From positions 1 through 38,226 of the forward strand of contig JALUMZ010000111.1 of NCBI GenBank assembly GCA_027055635.1: a DNA stretch of 38,226 bases, written 5' to 3'. The stretch comes from Campylobacteraceae bacterium. Its GTDB lineage: Bacteria > Campylobacterota > Campylobacteria > Campylobacterales > Sulfurospirillaceae. The translations under genes and the position numbers were made by a program. Below, one piece after another: positions 1 through 7,861 of the stretch. Position 1 is the stretch's first letter. Each line of letters opens with the position of its first letter. The notes under the pieces were generated by a model. That model saw nothing but the letters and a program-made list of their open reading frames with translations, was not told the DNA's origin and ran no database searches.

Positions 1-149
1 ATATATTATTATATCCCAAAAAAAATTTAATAAATTTATAAAGAATAAGCATTAAAATTACGCTATCAAACGAAAAAAATAAAAGTAAAAAAATCTTGCC
101 ATATAGATAAATTTTACTTTTAAGAATTCGTAAACTATGGAGAAAAAAT
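1..149 (+). promoter_or_regulatory. Leader/promoter region of the molybdoenzyme operon
   Basis: This is a very AT-rich non-coding stretch before the first operon. A ribosome binding site GGAG lies 7 bases before the ATG at 150. A 10-bp inverted repeat AAAAGTAAAA (81-90) / TTTTACTTTT (112-121) flanks a possible -10 region (CATATAGATAAAT, about 100-112). In DNA this AT-rich such a repeat can arise by chance, so a regulatory role is only a suggestion. No convincing -35 box is seen. Confidence 0.35.
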
Positions 150-2588
150 ATGAAAGTTGAGATCTCAAGAAGGAGATTTCTTCAAGGCAGTGTTGCTCTT
201 AGTGTTGTTGGTGGAACAGCACTTGGAACTACCAATATTTTGGCAGCTACAAAAAAGAGCGAAGATTCCAAAATAAGGCCTACGAAGAAAACCCCGACAC
301 TTTGTGAGATGTGTGTAAACAAATGTGCACTCATAGCGCAAGTGAGAAATGGTGTTATTAAGAAACTAGATCCAAACCCACTTTTCCCTAAATCTAAAAA
401 TATGCTTTGCGCAAGAGGAGATGCTGGAATACATGCCCTATATGATCCGGATAGATTAAAATATCCTCTCATTAGAATAGGAAAAAGAGGAGACGGCAAA
501 TATAGAAGAGCATCTTGGGATGAAGCATTTGAGTTTATCAAAAACAAGATGGTAAAGATACTAGATGAAGAGAAAGACAACCGCTCCTGTATAGGTTATT
601 GTGCTGGAGAGGGAATGGCAGAACCGACTTATAAAGAGTTTATGTCTCAAAAATTTGGATCTTCAAATTTTATAAATCATGCTTCTATATGCTTACAGAC
701 CGCAATTTCCGGATATGCTTTGACGATAGGCGGATATGGTCAGGCAGATCTAAATAATGCGAAGTATATTATCATGGCAGGAGCCAATAGAGCAGAAGCT
801 ATACTGACTCCAGATACTATGGAACTTTTTAAGAGGACTAGAGGAAGAGGTGCAAAACTAGTAGTAGTTGATCCAAGATATACAAATACCGCGATTCATG
901 CTGATACATATGTACCTATAAAAGTGGGAACTGATCTAGCTTTTGTGCTAGCACTCACTTATGTTGCAATCAAAAATAGGCTCTACAATAGAGATTTTGT
1001 AGATAAGAATTTTGATAATTTTAATGTTTATAAATTACATATATTGGAAAAAGGATATACTCCTCAATGGGCTGAAAAGATCACAGGAGTACCGGCTAAA
1101 ACGATAGAGAAGATAGCTTATGATTTTATGGCAAATGCTCCAGAATCTGTTTATTATCAAGGAAGAAGAAGTACTTGGGGAGTTTTGGACTTTCAACTTC
1201 GCCGTGCACAGGCTATATTTAGTGCTCTTGGTGGAGGGATAGATATAAAAGGCGGCATAGTTTTTGGTAGAAAATTACCTCTTGATGCCATTGAAATCAA
1301 TGCTCCACTATATGCAAATGCACAAGAGAGAATAGAGAAAAAAGCAGCGGCTATTATCGGTTCGACCGGCTCATGGATAGCATGGAGAAATATGGTAGCC
1401 CAAGGAAATACCCCTTATCAAGTAAGAGGACTGTTTGTTTACAAGCAAAACCCAATGCTTTCTGTTCCAAATACTAAAAAAACAAAAGAGATGTTTGAGA
1501 AGCTTGATTTGGTAGTAGTTATTGATACTATGCCAAGTGATACGGCTATGATGGCAGATGTTATACTCCCAGAGTGTACATACTTAGAGAGAGAAGATCC
1601 TATAAAATCCTTTGGTGGAGTGGAGCCTGCGATTGTGCTTAGGCAAGAAGTTATAAGTCCTATGTACGAAACCAAGCCGGTCTTTGATATCATGAAAGGA
1701 ATAGCTGAAAAATTAAGTAAACCTCTTTGGCAAAATACTCTAAAGTATGATGAAGATGTTCAAGACGATACTAAAGATATGAAACCAGAAGAGTTGGAGA
1801 AATATTACAAAGAGAATGGCTTTGATTTAACAGATATGTTTGGAGAATCTCAAGAAGAAGAGAATAGAAAGATGTTTGTTGGCAAGTATGGGGAAAAAGC
1901 TTGGGAAAAACTTCGTGAAAAAGGTGTTTTTTACCCTAATATGGATAAATACTTTAAAAAACTAGACAATAATACTTTTGAGTATTATCCTGAAAATAAA
2001 AAGGCTTACTCCATAGATAAATTGGCTGAAAAAGCAGATAAAGATGCATATTTGCACGATACTTGTATCAATCCAAAAGAGATTTCGGAGCTTAGAAAAT
2101 TCTTTAAAACACCAAGCAAAAAAATAGAGTGTTATTTGGGCAATTTAAAGAAAAAAGGCGTAGATGCTTTGCCTACTTGGAGGGATGAAGCGTATGTAAA
2201 AGTTCCAAAAGGTAAGTTTAAATTTATCACAGGTCGTCATGCTCAGTTTACTCAAGATGCTACCCAAAATAACATAATGTTGCTTGAGTTGATGAAGGAA
2301 AATTATGTTTGGATAAATGAGAAAGAGGCAAAAATAAGAGGTATAAAATTTGGAGACGAAGTGGAGATAACAAGTAAGACAGGAAGTGTTCGCATAAAAG
2401 CCTATCCTACTCCAAAAATTGTACCCGAGACTCTATTTTATATACATGGGTTCGGTGCAAAATCAACCGGCTTGACATTTGCACAAAGAAATGGCGCTAG
2501 TGATAATGAGATCATAGAAGATAAGATAGAGCCTGTTTTTGGTAGTGCTGTTATGCATGATACTATAGTAGATATAAGGAAGGTGTGA
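150..2588 (+). CDS. psrA: Molybdopterin oxidoreductase catalytic subunit, polysulfide/thiosulfate reductase (PsrA/PhsA) type
   Basis: This 812-residue member of the DMSO-reductase superfamily begins with a Tat signal (RRRFLQG at residues 7-13), so the folded enzyme is probably exported to the periplasm. The motif CxxCxxxC...C (C52, C55, C59, C87) should bind the proximal [4Fe-4S] cluster. Cysteine 181 in HASICLQ sits where the molybdenum ligand is found in PsrA/PhsA enzymes. The C-terminal part looks like the dinucleotide-binding domain that holds bis-MGD. The next two genes encode the matching electron-transfer and membrane subunits, which supports a quinone-linked respiratory complex. In this family the substrate may be polysulfide, thiosulfate or another sulfur compound, and sequence alone does not decide between them, so the symbol is a family assignment. 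Confidence 0.85.
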   Translation: MKVEISRRRFLQGSVALSVVGGTALGTTNILAATKKSEDSKIRPTKKTPTLCEMCVNKCALIAQVRNGVIKKLDPNPLFPKSKNMLCARGDAGIHALYDPDRLKYPLIRIGKRGDGKYRRASWDEAFEFIKNKMVKILDEEKDNRSCIGYCAGEGMAEPTYKEFMSQKFGSSNFINHASICLQTAISGYALTIGGYGQADLNNAKYIIMAGANRAEAILTPDTMELFKRTRGRGAKLVVVDPRYTNTAIHADTYVPIKVGTDLAFVLALTYVAIKNRLYNRDFVDKNFDNFNVYKLHILEKGYTPQWAEKITGVPAKTIEKIAYDFMANAPESVYYQGRRSTWGVLDFQLRRAQAIFSALGGGIDIKGGIVFGRKLPLDAIEINAPLYANAQERIEKKAAAIIGSTGSWIAWRNMVAQGNTPYQVRGLFVYKQNPMLSVPNTKKTKEMFEKLDLVVVIDTMPSDTAMMADVILPECTYLEREDPIKSFGGVEPAIVLRQEVISPMYETKPVFDIMKGIAEKLSKPLWQNTLKYDEDVQDDTKDMKPEELEKYYKENGFDLTDMFGESQEEENRKMFVGKYGEKAWEKLREKGVFYPNMDKYFKKLDNNTFEYYPENKKAYSIDKLAEKADKDAYLHDTCINPKEISELRKFFKTPSKKIECYLGNLKKKGVDALPTWRDEAYVKVPKGKFKFITGRHAQFTQDATQNNIMLLELMKENYVWINEKEAKIRGIKFGDEVEITSKTGSVRIKAYPTPKIVPETLFYIHGFGAKSTGLTFAQRNGASDNEIIEDKIEPVFGSAVMHDTIVDIRKV

Positions 2589-2590
2589 TT

Positions 2591-3256
2591 ATGAACTATG
2601 CAATGGCACTTGATTATCAAAATTGTATAAACTGCAAGGCATGCGAAGTGGCTTGTAAAGAGGAAAATGGAGTTCAGCTTGGGGCTGATAAACAAAGAAT
2701 TTGGGTTGGTGTAACTGAGGGTTCTATATTTGGTAATCCTTTTGTAAATCTCTATCCCTCACAATGTAATCACTGTATAGATGCACCATGTGTCAGTGTC
2801 TGTCCGACACATGCTAGCCACTATGTGGATGGTGGTGTTGTTATGGTTGATCCAACAAAATGTATCTTGTGTAAAGGATGCATGGAGGCTTGCCCTTATG
2901 ATGCGAGATTTGTTGATGATACTATTTTTGCAGTTGATAAATGTACTTTTTGTTATCATAGAATTGATGAGTACGGCACAACAGCTTGTCAAGCAACTTG
3001 TCCTACAAAAGTCAGGATGTTTGGTGATTTGGATGATGAGAATTCTGATTTGGTCAAATTACTCAAAAAGCGAAAATTTTTCTTTTTAAAAGAGAGTGAA
3101 AAAACTGTACCAAAACTTTTTTATTTGGTGCCCGAAGATGAAAATTTCTTGCTAAGAAGTGTAGGAAAAGAGACTAAAATTCATACATGGGATGAGATAA
3201 AACCGATATATGACAAAGCAAAGGCTAAAAGGAGTAAAGAATGGAAAAAATCATAA
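2591..3256 (+). CDS. psrB: 4Fe-4S ferredoxin-type electron transfer subunit (PsrB/PhsB/NrfC type)
   Basis: Four cysteine groups typical of the four-cluster iron-sulfur subunit are present: CINCKACEVAC, CNHCIDAPCVSVC, CILCKGCMEAC, and a split set with CTFC and CQATC. The protein should pass electrons between the membrane anchor and the molybdenum subunit on the periplasmic side. It has no signal peptide of its own and is probably carried out with the Tat-exported catalytic subunit. The ORF track starts at GTG 2585, but the AGGAAGG ribosome binding site fits ATG 2591 better, giving 221 residues starting MNYAMALDYQ. It lies directly after the catalytic subunit gene, and its last 16 bases overlap the next gene, so translation is probably coupled. 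Confidence 0.87.
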   Translation: MNYAMALDYQNCINCKACEVACKEENGVQLGADKQRIWVGVTEGSIFGNPFVNLYPSQCNHCIDAPCVSVCPTHASHYVDGGVVMVDPTKCILCKGCMEACPYDARFVDDTIFAVDKCTFCYHRIDEYGTTACQATCPTKVRMFGDLDDENSDLVKLLKKRKFFFLKESEKTVPKLFYLVPEDENFLLRSVGKETKIHTWDEIKPIYDKAKAKRSKEWKKS

Positions 3257-4503
3257 TAGCTGGGCTTGAAATAAACAAGATTGGCATCTTCAAGTTGCTT
3301 TTTAACAAAGCAATGCTTGTAGCTTATGTTTTGTTGGCGGTTGGAATTTATGGAATATATGAAGCATTTGATCAGAGGTATTTTAGTGTCGTAGCAAATG
3401 CCCATACAGCAGGATTAGATCCCTCAAATCCTTACTTGATACAAGCAATGAAAGATGCAGTTTTTGGACATGTTGGAGAAGTGAGTCGAGAAAATCCTTG
3501 GACTCTTTTTATCGTGAACTACATGTATATGATCTATACAGGCAGCGGTATTATATTTTTAGTAGCACTTGCAGAGCTTATGAATGTAGAAGTGATAGCT
3601 AAAACTGCGGCAGGATTTATGACGCTAGGTCTAGCTATGGTTTTTGCAGGACTTTTTACAATCGCGACAGATTTGAATATGTTGAATATGTTAAGTATGT
3701 TAACATCTCCAAATTTTAATGCAGGGATGTGGTTGATGCTCCCTCTTTATCTTACATACATACCTTTTGTTATGTTTGAAATTTATCTATTGATTACAAA
3801 TAAAAAAGAGTGGGCAAAGAGGTTGGCATTGATTGTTTTGCTATTGAGTGTTGGCGTTGATATTATAGAGTACTTTATACAGGCAAAACTTTTTTCTATG
3901 AATGTAGCTCGCCACCTATGGACAGAATTTCCTGCACTTACTTTTTATTTTATCATCACAGCCTTTGTCTCTTCTTTAGGAATTATGGGCTTGTATGCAT
4001 TTTTTGATCACAGAAAATCTCCAATTTATAGAGATTTGATGGAAGATATTAGAAAAGCGATGCTATTTTTTGTTATAATACTAAGTGCTTATGAGATATT
4101 GGCATATTTGGTTGTAGATAAATCTTGGGCATTCAATATACTTTTTGGACCATTTAAGTATGCTTATTTTGGTGGTTATATATTTTTGACATTGGTTTTA
4201 CCATTTTTATTAACATTTAATAAAGGTAAGCCGATATTAACAATCATAGCTTCTATATCCACTATAGTAGGTGGATATATAGGAAGATATCTATTTGTGT
4301 ATGGCGGAAATGCAAACCCACTTTCAGATAGATTTGCAACAGGTTATGAAAAATATGATTTTTACGGTGTAGCCAATAGTATCAACTATGAATGGCCTCA
4401 TCAAGCAGAAGTTTTTATAGTCATCGGTTCAATCGGTGTGGCATTGGCTGTGTATAAACTGGTAAATTTACTTTTGTCAGTCTCTAAAATAAGAGAGCAT
4501 TGA
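3241..4503 (+). CDS. psrC: NrfD/PsrC-family integral membrane quinone-interacting subunit
   Basis: This 420-residue, strongly hydrophobic protein has about eight to ten membrane segments, as expected for the NrfD/PsrC family. In such complexes this subunit anchors the enzyme and exchanges electrons with menaquinone. The segment between the first two helices (about residues 45-85) and a second long loop near the C terminus (about 355-385, containing GGNANPL) are probably periplasmic. The start at 3241 overlaps the ferredoxin gene by 16 bases, and GGAG lies just upstream. Family membership is clear from composition, layout and operon context. Which quinone and direction of electron flow it uses cannot be read from the sequence. 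Confidence 0.82.
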   Translation: MEKIIIAGLEINKIGIFKLLFNKAMLVAYVLLAVGIYGIYEAFDQRYFSVVANAHTAGLDPSNPYLIQAMKDAVFGHVGEVSRENPWTLFIVNYMYMIYTGSGIIFLVALAELMNVEVIAKTAAGFMTLGLAMVFAGLFTIATDLNMLNMLSMLTSPNFNAGMWLMLPLYLTYIPFVMFEIYLLITNKKEWAKRLALIVLLLSVGVDIIEYFIQAKLFSMNVARHLWTEFPALTFYFIITAFVSSLGIMGLYAFFDHRKSPIYRDLMEDIRKAMLFFVIILSAYEILAYLVVDKSWAFNILFGPFKYAYFGGYIFLTLVLPFLLTFNKGKPILTIIASISTIVGGYIGRYLFVYGGNANPLSDRFATGYEKYDFYGVANSINYEWPHQAEVFIVIGSIGVALAVYKLVNLLLSVSKIREH

Positions 4504-4535
4504 GAAATTTCACAGTTACTTCACAATTTATATGT

Positions 4536-4541
4536 TATAAT
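4536..4541 (+). promoter_or_regulatory. Possible -10 element upstream of the small secreted protein gene
   Basis: A TATAAT hexamer lies 33 bases after the psrC stop and 67 bases before the ATG at 4609. No good -35 box stands at the usual distance, which is normal for Campylobacterota sigma-70 promoters. The gene could also be co-transcribed with psrC, so a separate promoter is uncertain. Confidence 0.35.
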
Positions 4542-4552
4542 TATAATAATAA

Positions 4553-4586
4553 AAGGTTTTGCTTATTTATAAATGAGCAAAACCTT
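4553..4586 (+). repeat. Perfect 11-bp inverted repeat (leader hairpin)
   Basis: The arms AAGGTTTTGCT (4553-4563) and AGCAAAACCTT (4576-4586) are exact reverse complements around a 12-base AT-rich loop that can add a few more pairs. It sits between psrC and the small secreted protein gene, directly before that gene's ribosome binding site. No T run follows on the plus strand, so it is more likely an RNA-processing or stability hairpin, or an operator, than a terminator. Confidence 0.6.
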
Positions 4587-4608
4587 AAATCTTATGAAAG
4601 GAGAAAAT

Positions 4609-4926
4609 ATGAAGAGATTACTAGTAGTAGTATTCGCAGCAATAGTAGGCTTGAGTTTTGTTAGCACTTCGGCATTTGCAAGTAGTGACAAAGGACAAAA
4701 GATAATTGTCAAAAAGTTAAAGAGAGCTTGTGGTTTCAATGGTGGTGTTTTGGCAAAAAAACATACTCAAGAAGAGTGGACTACAATCTTTAAGGCAGGC
4801 AATCTTAATAGTGAAATAAAGACACTATGTCCAAAAGCTAAGCCACTTAAGAAAAAATATGTTAAAGATGTTTATGATTTCTTAAATAACTTCGCTAGTG
4901 ATAGCGGTAATGTACCATCTTGCTAA
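4609..4926 (+). CDS. Small secreted cysteine-containing protein; resembles Campylobacterota proteins annotated 'cytochrome c' but has no CXXCH
   Basis: This 105-residue protein has a signal peptide (MKRLLVVVFAAIVGLSF...AFA) and a mature part of about 80 lysine-rich residues. Its possible ligands or disulfide partners are C41, H52, C74 and C105 (the very last residue, in NVPSC). There is no CXXCH heme motif. From memory, similar short periplasmic proteins with KHTQ-x-EW and a terminal NVPSC occur in other Campylobacterota and are often auto-annotated as cytochromes. That resemblance is recall, not a search result. The start at 4609 is preferred over 4573 because AAAGGAG precedes it and it begins the signal peptide. 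It follows the molybdoenzyme operon on the same strand, which suggests but does not prove a link to that enzyme. Confidence 0.65.
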   Translation: MKRLLVVVFAAIVGLSFVSTSAFASSDKGQKIIVKKLKRACGFNGGVLAKKHTQEEWTTIFKAGNLNSEIKTLCPKAKPLKKKYVKDVYDFLNNFASDSGNVPSC

Positions 4927-4957
4927 TCATAATATAAAAAACAGTTTGTTTTACAAC

Positions 4958-4993
4958 ATAAGGGGCTAGAATGCTTTGCATTTAGTCCCTTAT
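4958..4993. terminator. Stem-loop between convergent genes
   Basis: ATAAGGGGCTA-G-AATGC pairs with GCATTTAGTCCCTTAT around a TTT loop, with one G.T wobble and one bulged G. This gives about 16 pairs. It lies between the convergent small secreted protein gene (+) and the coiled-coil gene (-), where a shared terminator is expected. The downstream tract is TA-rich rather than a pure T run. Confidence 0.6.
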
Positions 4994-5009
4994 ATATTAG
5001 AGTCAGATT

Positions 5010-6224
5010 TTAATCATCCTTTTTGGTTTTTATAGTGCCATCTAGTATGTTTTTTGCAACTTCCCATGCTCTTAAGCCTAATTTTTTCGCCTCTGTTGTT
5101 GCTTTTTGTACCTTTTCATTTTGCTTTATATTTTCTAGCGTTTCATTTGCGTTTTTTCCAAGCTCTCCCATGTCCTTTTTAAAGGTTTCTAGTTTTACTT
5201 CTGCTTTTTCTTTTATTTCGTCTATGGTAACATCTGTTGTAAGTTCTTCTAGCCTTTGAGAGATCGCTTCTTTTGCCTCTACAGTTGCTCGTTTGATTTT
5301 TTCTACAGAGCTATCATATTTTTGTATTTTTTCATCTAAAACTTTATGAATTTTGCCATCATATTGGTATGAAAAATCCTTAAGAATATCTATATACTCA
5401 TCTTCTATACTCAGTAAATCCCTCTTTATGGAGTCTAAATTTTGCCCATGCAAGGCATCACTCTCTTGAGGAGCAAATTGTATATCATTCTTGATTTTAT
5501 TTATAGTTTTTAATATTCCAAGTTTTGTGCCCTCAACAGCCCCACTTGTTAACTCTTTGTTGTATGCCAAATTTTCATTTGCTAGCTCTAAAGCTACACT
5601 TATGATAGTTTTTGTTATATTTGAAAATCTTTTCTTTGAAAACTCTCCGTCACTCATAGCTTGAAATGAGAGGTTTTTTGTGATTTGTAAAGTTGTATCC
5701 TCTATATCTTTTCCTTTTTCTAGGGTTGTTAATAGAGCCTCCTCTGTCGTTTCTCTTAAAATACCTAACATTTCAAGCGCATTTAGCTTTGTATCGTTTA
5801 GTGCTTCTAGAGAAGTATCTTTAAGATTTTGAGGAAATGAGTTAATGTGTTTTTCAAGTGTACTGTATGTATTTTTTATGGAAGTTTGTATTTTAGTTTT
5901 TTGTTTTTGGACGGATTTTTGTAAATGCTCTATTTCATAGATGGTTTTATACAAAAACTCCTCTTTGTCATGATTTGCAGCTTCTAGCAAACCCTCTATG
6001 ATAGCAGAAATATTTGCAGAATTTTTTAATTTTTCGTGTTCTAGAATTTTGCAATACTGCTCAAAAAGTTCAGCTGTCCTTTCTTGAATCTTTTTTTCAT
6101 CTTTGAGTCTTTGCATTTTTTTTCTTGATAACTCAAAACTTAGTTCTTTTAGTATTTTAACAAATTGGGGATTTTCTCTGTTTTGTTTTATTGTGTTTAA
6201 AAATATTGTTTGGATAGATTCCAT
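5010..6224 (-). CDS. Coiled-coil-rich protein of unknown function
   Basis: This 404-residue, soluble-looking protein has no signal peptide or membrane segment. It is dominated by charged amphipathic helix (repeated E, K, L, A), with long predicted coiled coils over roughly residues 80-400. The C-terminal third (EAISQRLEELT...KKDMGELGKNANETLENIK) has apolipoprotein/LEA-like amphipathic periodicity. It may belong to DUF6781, a family I recall from Campylobacterota, but I am not sure. The start at 6224 (MESIQ) is chosen over 6245 because AAGGAG stands 5 bases before it. It follows the DUF493 gene by 10 bases in the moaC transcript, which does not reveal its job. Confidence 0.7.
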   Translation of the reverse strand: MESIQTIFLNTIKQNRENPQFVKILKELSFELSRKKMQRLKDEKKIQERTAELFEQYCKILEHEKLKNSANISAIIEGLLEAANHDKEEFLYKTIYEIEHLQKSVQKQKTKIQTSIKNTYSTLEKHINSFPQNLKDTSLEALNDTKLNALEMLGILRETTEEALLTTLEKGKDIEDTTLQITKNLSFQAMSDGEFSKKRFSNITKTIISVALELANENLAYNKELTSGAVEGTKLGILKTINKIKNDIQFAPQESDALHGQNLDSIKRDLLSIEDEYIDILKDFSYQYDGKIHKVLDEKIQKYDSSVEKIKRATVEAKEAISQRLEELTTDVTIDEIKEKAEVKLETFKKDMGELGKNANETLENIKQNEKVQKATTEAKKLGLRAWEVAKNILDGTIKTKKDD

Positions 6225-6234
6225 TTTTGCTCCT

Positions 6235-6504
6235 TTATAGTACAAATTTTATTTTATCATGCTTTTTTAGGGTTTCAAAAAGCTCTTTTCTGTCATCTTG
6301 ATTGTGTACAAGTACTTCTAGTGTATGGCTACTGTATTTTCCTTTTGAACTGTTTTGAGATTTTTTAAGACTATAAGCCCTATCCCCCAAAGCCTCTTTT
6401 GCAATTTTTTTAGCGCTGTTATCTCTGTTTATTATCATCTTATACTGCCAATTGCAAGGATAATCTAGTTTAAGCTCTTTTGTATTGTCCACTTTTTCCA
6501 CCAT
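6235..6504 (-). CDS. DUF493 family protein (HP0495/YbeD-like)
   Basis: This 89-residue protein matches the compact ferredoxin-like DUF493 fold found as HP0495 in Helicobacter and YbeD in E. coli. Recognisable features are the [12 protein letters not shown] opening strand, the [10 protein letters not shown] segment and the short C-terminal [11 protein letters not shown] regulatory ACT-like role has been proposed for the family, but its function is not settled. Its first 35 bases lie inside the end of moaC. The start is supported by AGGAG five bases upstream, within moaC, so translational coupling is likely. Confidence 0.8.
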   Translation of the reverse strand: MVEKVDNTKELKLDYPCNWQYKMIINRDNSAKKIAKEALGDRAYSLKKSQNSSKGKYSSHTLEVLVHNQDDRKELFETLKKHDKIKFVL

Positions 6505-6943
6505 CTTTCTCCTCTAGTAGTATATCGCTTATAACCATAGATCTGTCTATCGCTTTTGCCATGTCGTATATGGTTAAAAGTCCTATGCTTACACCCATGA
6601 GTGCCTCCATCTCTACTCCTGTCTGCCCCCTTAGTTTTGCAGTTACATAGAGTTTAAAGCCCGGCAGTTCTGGCAGTTCATCTACATCGCAATTTACCGA
6701 AGTGAGCATTAGCGGATGACACATAGGTATGAGATCGCTTGTCTTTTTTGTTCCTAAAATTGCAGCTATTACGGCAGTTTGAATAACCGGACCCTTCTTT
6801 GTTTTTTCTCCAACTATCATATCAAAAGCCTCTTGACTCATAGTTATGGTTCCACTAGCTTTTGCAACTCTAAATGTATCTGCTTTTTGAGAGACATCCA
6901 CCATCTTTGGTCTATCTTTTTCATCCAAATGTGTTAATTTCAT
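6470..6943 (-). CDS. moaC: Cyclic pyranopterin monophosphate synthase MoaC
   Basis: At 157 residues it is close to the usual 160. Family landmarks are MCHPLML (about residue 73), [10 protein letters not shown] (about 104), TIYDMAKA and the terminal [12 protein letters not shown]. MoaC converts the MoaA product to cyclic pyranopterin monophosphate, the first committed intermediate of molybdenum cofactor, in the cytoplasm. The cofactor is needed by the molybdoenzyme encoded at the start of this window. AAGGAG precedes the ATG, and an extended -10 promoter lies just upstream. It heads a probable three-gene transcript with DUF493 and the coiled-coil gene. Confidence 0.95.
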   Translation of the reverse strand: MKLTHLDEKDRPKMVDVSQKADTFRVAKASGTITMSQEAFDMIVGEKTKKGPVIQTAVIAAILGTKKTSDLIPMCHPLMLTSVNCDVDELPELPGFKLYVTAKLRGQTGVEMEALMGVSIGLLTIYDMAKAIDRSMVISDILLEEKDGGKSGQYKRA

Positions 6944-6971
6944 CTTATTTCTCCTTTGAAGGCAATATCAA

Positions 6972-6980
6972 ATTATAGCA
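6972..6980 (-). promoter_or_regulatory. Extended -10 promoter of moaC
   Basis: Read on the minus strand this is TGCTATAAT, a full TGn-TATAAT extended -10. It ends about 28 bases before the moaC ATG. It lies directly downstream of one arm of the inverted repeat at 6981-7035. Confidence 0.65.
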
Positions 6981-7035
6981 TAAGTACCTAAGTTTTTTTT
7001 GCTATTAATTGGTGTTACTTCTGGTTAGGTACTTA
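6981..7035. repeat. 11-bp inverted repeat upstream of moaC
   Basis: TAAGTACCTAA (6981-6991) and TTAGGTACTTA (7025-7035) are perfect reverse complements separated by 33 bases. One arm includes the stop codon of the LUD gene and the other abuts the moaC -10 box. It may terminate the LUD transcript or form a pair of operator half-sites for moaC. No T run follows on the minus strand. Confidence 0.5.
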
Positions 7036-7629
7036 AAATCCTAACTCTTCATTAACTATGATTATGTGGGTTCTGTCTTTTTCATCACCATTTATATATG
7101 TGAATTTATTTGCTATATTTTCAAGGTTGTATTTAGGTTTTTTGCCCATTTTGCTTGCAATTTTATTCATTCTTTCTATGTTTTTTACCGCCGCTATTTT
7201 CATAATCCGTTCAAATCCATCTTTTAGGGTTGGAACAATTTTATTCTTACCGACAACGAGTAAAACTTTTTTAGGGCCAAAGATTTGGGCTGCTACTCTG
7301 TTGCCACTTCCGTCTGCGTTGACTAGCTCTCCATCTTTAGTGATAGCATTGCATCCTGTAACATATAGATCTGAAAGAAGACCTTCTCTTCTTCTTTTTA
7401 TGTTTTCATCCATACTTATTCCACTTTCATATTGATTAAAAACTTTGAGATTTTTTTGCTCTAGTATATAATCGAGCAGTCCAATTTGAGCAATAGTAGT
7501 CGAACCACCAAATCCAACCGAGCCAACACTCTTTAAAAACCTTTTTGCAAGAGTCAGAGCTTCACTTTTATCTTCTACAAAATAGACGCTAAAACCGTTT
7601 TTTGCTAAATTTTCTTTAAGTCTGTCCAT
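7033..7629 (-). CDS. LUD-domain (LutC/YkgG, DUF162) protein
   Basis: This 198-residue single-domain protein has the LUD core: GFGGSTT near residue 30, VTGCNAITKDGELVNADGSGNR in the middle, and VLLVVGKNKIVP. LUD proteins are linked to lactate utilisation through LutABC complexes, but many stand-alone members have unknown roles. No lutA or lutB neighbour is present. The start at 7629 (MDRLKE) is preferred over 7659 because AAGGAT precedes it at good spacing. It is probably transcribed alone. Confidence 0.85.
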   Translation of the reverse strand: MDRLKENLAKNGFSVYFVEDKSEALTLAKRFLKSVGSVGFGGSTTIAQIGLLDYILEQKNLKVFNQYESGISMDENIKRRREGLLSDLYVTGCNAITKDGELVNADGSGNRVAAQIFGPKKVLLVVGKNKIVPTLKDGFERIMKIAAVKNIERMNKIASKMGKKPKYNLENIANKFTYINGDEKDRTHIIIVNEELGF

Positions 7630-7649
7630 GATATATATCCTTTTATCAT

Positions 7650-7658
7650 ATTTTATCA
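7650..7658 (-). promoter_or_regulatory. Extended -10 promoter of the LUD gene
   Basis: On the minus strand the sequence is TGATAAAAT, 20 bases before the ATG at 7629. The same 9-mer precedes leuC, mqnD and recA at similar distances, which supports it as a promoter element. Confidence 0.55.
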
Positions 7659-7684
7659 AACATCTTATAAAACTTTTGTTATCA

Positions 7685-7861
7685 TTTCAAAACCAAGGTC
7701 AAACGGTAGATTTTTATCAAATCATTTCAAAAGGACTCAGACCAACGGGAGGATTTGTCCTTTGATTTTGTTTTGGGTTGTTTTTCAAAACCAAGGTCAA
7801 ATGGTAGATTTTTATCAAATCATTTCAAAAGGACTCAGACCAACGGGAGGATTTGTCCTTT
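7685..7861. repeat. 79-bp direct repeat, two copies 98 bp apart
   Basis: Copy 1 spans 7685-7763 and copy 2 spans 7783-7861. They differ at one position (c7704 versus t7802). Each starts TTTCAAAACCAAGGTCAAA and ends ...GGATTTGTCCTTT. After that point copy 1 diverges while copy 2 continues into the right arm of a long hairpin. The block fills the gap between the LUD gene (-) and the aminotransferase gene (+). No ORF with plausible coding content crosses it. Confidence 0.9.

Noticed and set aside
182-580. 132-aa minus-strand ORF
   Set aside because: It is antisense to the Tat signal and [4Fe-4S] region of the molybdoenzyme gene.
2781-3089. 102-aa plus-strand ORF in another frame of psrB
   Set aside because: The psrB frame holds all the ferredoxin cysteines; this frame is a shadow.
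7685-7861. CRISPR array
   Set aside because: There are only two copies of a 79-bp unit with a 19-base gap; CRISPR repeats are shorter and more numerous, and no cas gene is present.
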